From Enoplosus armatus (taxonomy: Eukaryota > Chordata > Actinopteri > Centrarchiformes > Enoplosidae): 64,000 nt of DNA. Under the pieces are notes generated by a model. That model had not been told where the DNA came from, made no database searches, and worked only from the letters and a program-made list of their open reading frames with translations. A program made the translations under genes and the position numbers. Below are positions 61,910 to 64,000 of the stretch, piece by piece; position 1 is the first letter of the stretch, and the number at the start of each line of letters is the position of its first letter. The stretch covers positions 5,667,501 to 5,731,500 of the forward strand of contig NC_092183.1 of NCBI RefSeq assembly GCF_043641665.1. Reading direction: 5' to 3'.

Positions 61910-64000
61910 TGTGAAGGGGACAAATTAAGGTCCGTTTATTTTAAGTACAAGCTCATCAGACAGGAGCAAACAACATTTATTGGATGTAAATACACAGTTT
62001 CAATCAAAAATATAACAATGTTATATATATAATGGTCTAAAAACACATATCATAGAATGGGCAGATTGCAGAGAATAATCAGTGCATGGGAGGACGAATT
62101 ACTGTGAATTAGTGGTCTATTGTGTTCTGATACTTTTAATTATAATTATTTTTGAGTATGTAATTTTACTAATGTTTTGACTTGACATTTTGCATTAAAT
62201 GAAGTTATTTGATTCATTGTCTATAACAAACATATTGGTTAATATTGTTTGAATAAATGCCTTAATGTATTATTACTTGATCTTGATAAATAATTGGAGA
62301 AGGACTTCTATGGAAGAGTACATTATTTTTGACACTGTTGATAACGTGTGAGGCAAAAAAGGCACTATGGGCCTCAACTGACTACAGTCTCCATTGTACA
62401 GAACAAACCTGTGCCAATTACACAGAATATTTTCACAATGTAAGTGTGAACAACCGCACAGTTACACTTACACTGTGCCCACAGCCACCTTTTTGGGCTG
62501 ATTAAGTGAAAGACTGAGAGGGATGACGCGAGAGTGAGAATTAATGGGTTAGAGATGGGTAATGGAAAGATGGAGTTGGTGAGCGAGGGAAATGATGAAT
62601 AGGTGAGGGAAGGTCAGTGAATGTCATCAGATCCAAAACAGCTACTCAGCCCTTCTGTTGTCTTTCCCATTTTAGATTAGTAAATCTAAAATCACTGAGT
62701 CTTATGGGGCAGAGAAGAAACGTCAACTGTACAGAAACCACCAATGGCACGTCATGAGTCGCATGATTTGTTTGTTTAATATACTTTTCTCCCTTCATGA
62801 TTCTTGTATCACATACAAAAGCTACATGCAGCAACACAGACCCTTAAACTCTACTGGACTGTCCACTAACGGGTTCAGGCTTTGCTAAAAACCCATATAA
62901 CTTGATTTTAAGTTCTAAACAAGATGCACAGTATATGTAGAATATTTCCATTTGATGCAATAGTTCATCCATTAAAACCATCTTGGGCTTAAATGTTTAA
63001 GATGAGCATCATAGCTTCAACGATGTGTTGGAATAAACAGATTGGTATATGTTATTCATCTATTTTAAACAACCCCCCAAAAAGTTTAATCTACAATATG
63101 TTTGAAGTTTGCTGTTTTCTTAACATTAAAGAGCAACTTAACAAGCCCCAAAGGTCTTGTTTTTGCTGACCTCCAATGATGTCACTGCTGACCTTGCTGC
63201 AGTGATGTAGAAGTGTACTCCAGGATGTGTCAGTACACCGTTACATCACTACTGTGTGTGGTTATATACCATATAGAGGGTACAATATAGCACATTGACC
63301 ATACACGGCTCATATACCAGGTTTAAAACTAGTCTTGTTTGCAGATGCAGCTTTGCACACTTGCTCTCATTTATTTATGGAATTGTCGGTGCTTTAATGC
63401 AGTTTTATGAGTCTTTCATGGGTGTATGTTTTCATGTTGCTTGTGAGCCCCTAGCCTAAGACAAATTTCTATCATTATGTGATAGACAATAAACTTTTTT
63501 GAATCTTTGCATTTGCCGTTTCTTACTGTAATAAGCGTTTTAGCGCTCTTTTAGCACCCAAACTTGTGCACACATGTGCATGTGCGTCCTCATGCACAGC
63601 TCCATAGTGCTACTCAAGGTCTAAAACTCCACAGGGAGTTTTTTTTTTTGCCAGGAGCTTACTTCTACATGAGTTTTTTTTTTCTCAAAGTAGCAGTACC
63701 TCTACTTATCATATTTTTTTAAACCCCAAATTGAGCCTTTTATGTTGATGATGCTTTGCTTTCCTTCGAAGACTTAGCTGATTGAATTGTCCTGTGAACA
63801 CAGGAGGATAATGGACGCTGTGTAGATGCAGGGCTTTAGTTTTGCTTTGACAAAGTCAAACAACAGCGCTCACTTATCACTCCAAGCAAGATGTCCTCAG
63901 TGCCTGAAAATCATTAAGCCCCACCATTCATGCTTGAAGTTAATTCTCTCTCTATTTTGTTACATTTGCCAAGCTATGGTGATTTACTGCTCTTTTCAAA
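61910..64000. other. Unassigned non-coding stretch
   Basis: A+T-rich sequence with no recognised gene. An imperfect inverted pair (cagtgatgta... / ...tacatcactactg) near 63200-63252 could form a weak stem. T-runs occur near 63640 and 63675. Confidence 0.4.

Overview
The window looks like intergenic or deep-intronic DNA from a ray-finned fish, probably a percomorph. The base composition is A+T-rich. Long (CA/TG)n microsatellites recur. The dispersed repeats are of kinds I know from teleost genomes: a Rex1/L2/CR1-type LINE, a piggyBac, a Tc1-like element, a Harbinger-type MADF remnant, and a foldback repeat with the 'gctagcctggctc' core. I found no exon of a host protein-coding gene, no tRNA or rRNA gene, no CRISPR array and no operon. 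The only long, clearly coding frames belong to transposable elements.

Layout. 1-2506: minus-strand, 5'-truncated LINE whose endonuclease C-terminus and complete reverse transcriptase are still open (stop at 113-115). 2507-13985: mostly unassigned A+T-rich DNA with a CA microsatellite at 10550-10592. 13986-18249: a dispersed repeat (about 14000-14260), a 542-bp Tc1-like element with TA target duplication (14356-14897), and an inverted-repeat-bounded element (17723-18249). 20909-21480: 3' end of a second LINE with decayed coding sequence. About 25950-26440: remains of an element carrying a broken MADF-type DNA-binding exon. 26563-26660: near-perfect short hairpin. 36264-38480: nested repeats. 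An 'AAGTC'-rich repeat is interrupted first by a GCTAAC-type teleost repeat and then by a 1602-bp piggyBac element (36801-38402). That element has TTAA target sites, terminal inverted repeats, a TATA box, an intact 227-codon N-terminal transposase frame and no catalytic domain. About 40150-40850 and 42070-42580: two more dispersed repeats; the second is related to the copy near 14000. 49036-49520: long foldback element. 58769-58803: TG microsatellite. 61559-61909: anonymous open frame holding a perfect in-frame 27-bp duplication.

How the parts relate. The piggyBac and Tc1-like elements are non-autonomous and would need transposase from full-length copies elsewhere. The LINE is 5'-truncated, as expected from target-primed reverse transcription, and its undamaged frame suggests recent insertion. 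Several unassigned stretches (about 35000-35480, 42960-43980, 57080-57480) read like conserved non-coding regulatory DNA, with TAAT-type homeodomain sites and few simple repeats, but this is a hypothesis only cross-species alignment can settle. I see no convincing new biological system. The best candidates for a second look are the catalytic-domain-less piggyBac with its own promoter and three palindromic GGGTC/GACCC motifs, and the 26563-26660 hairpin.
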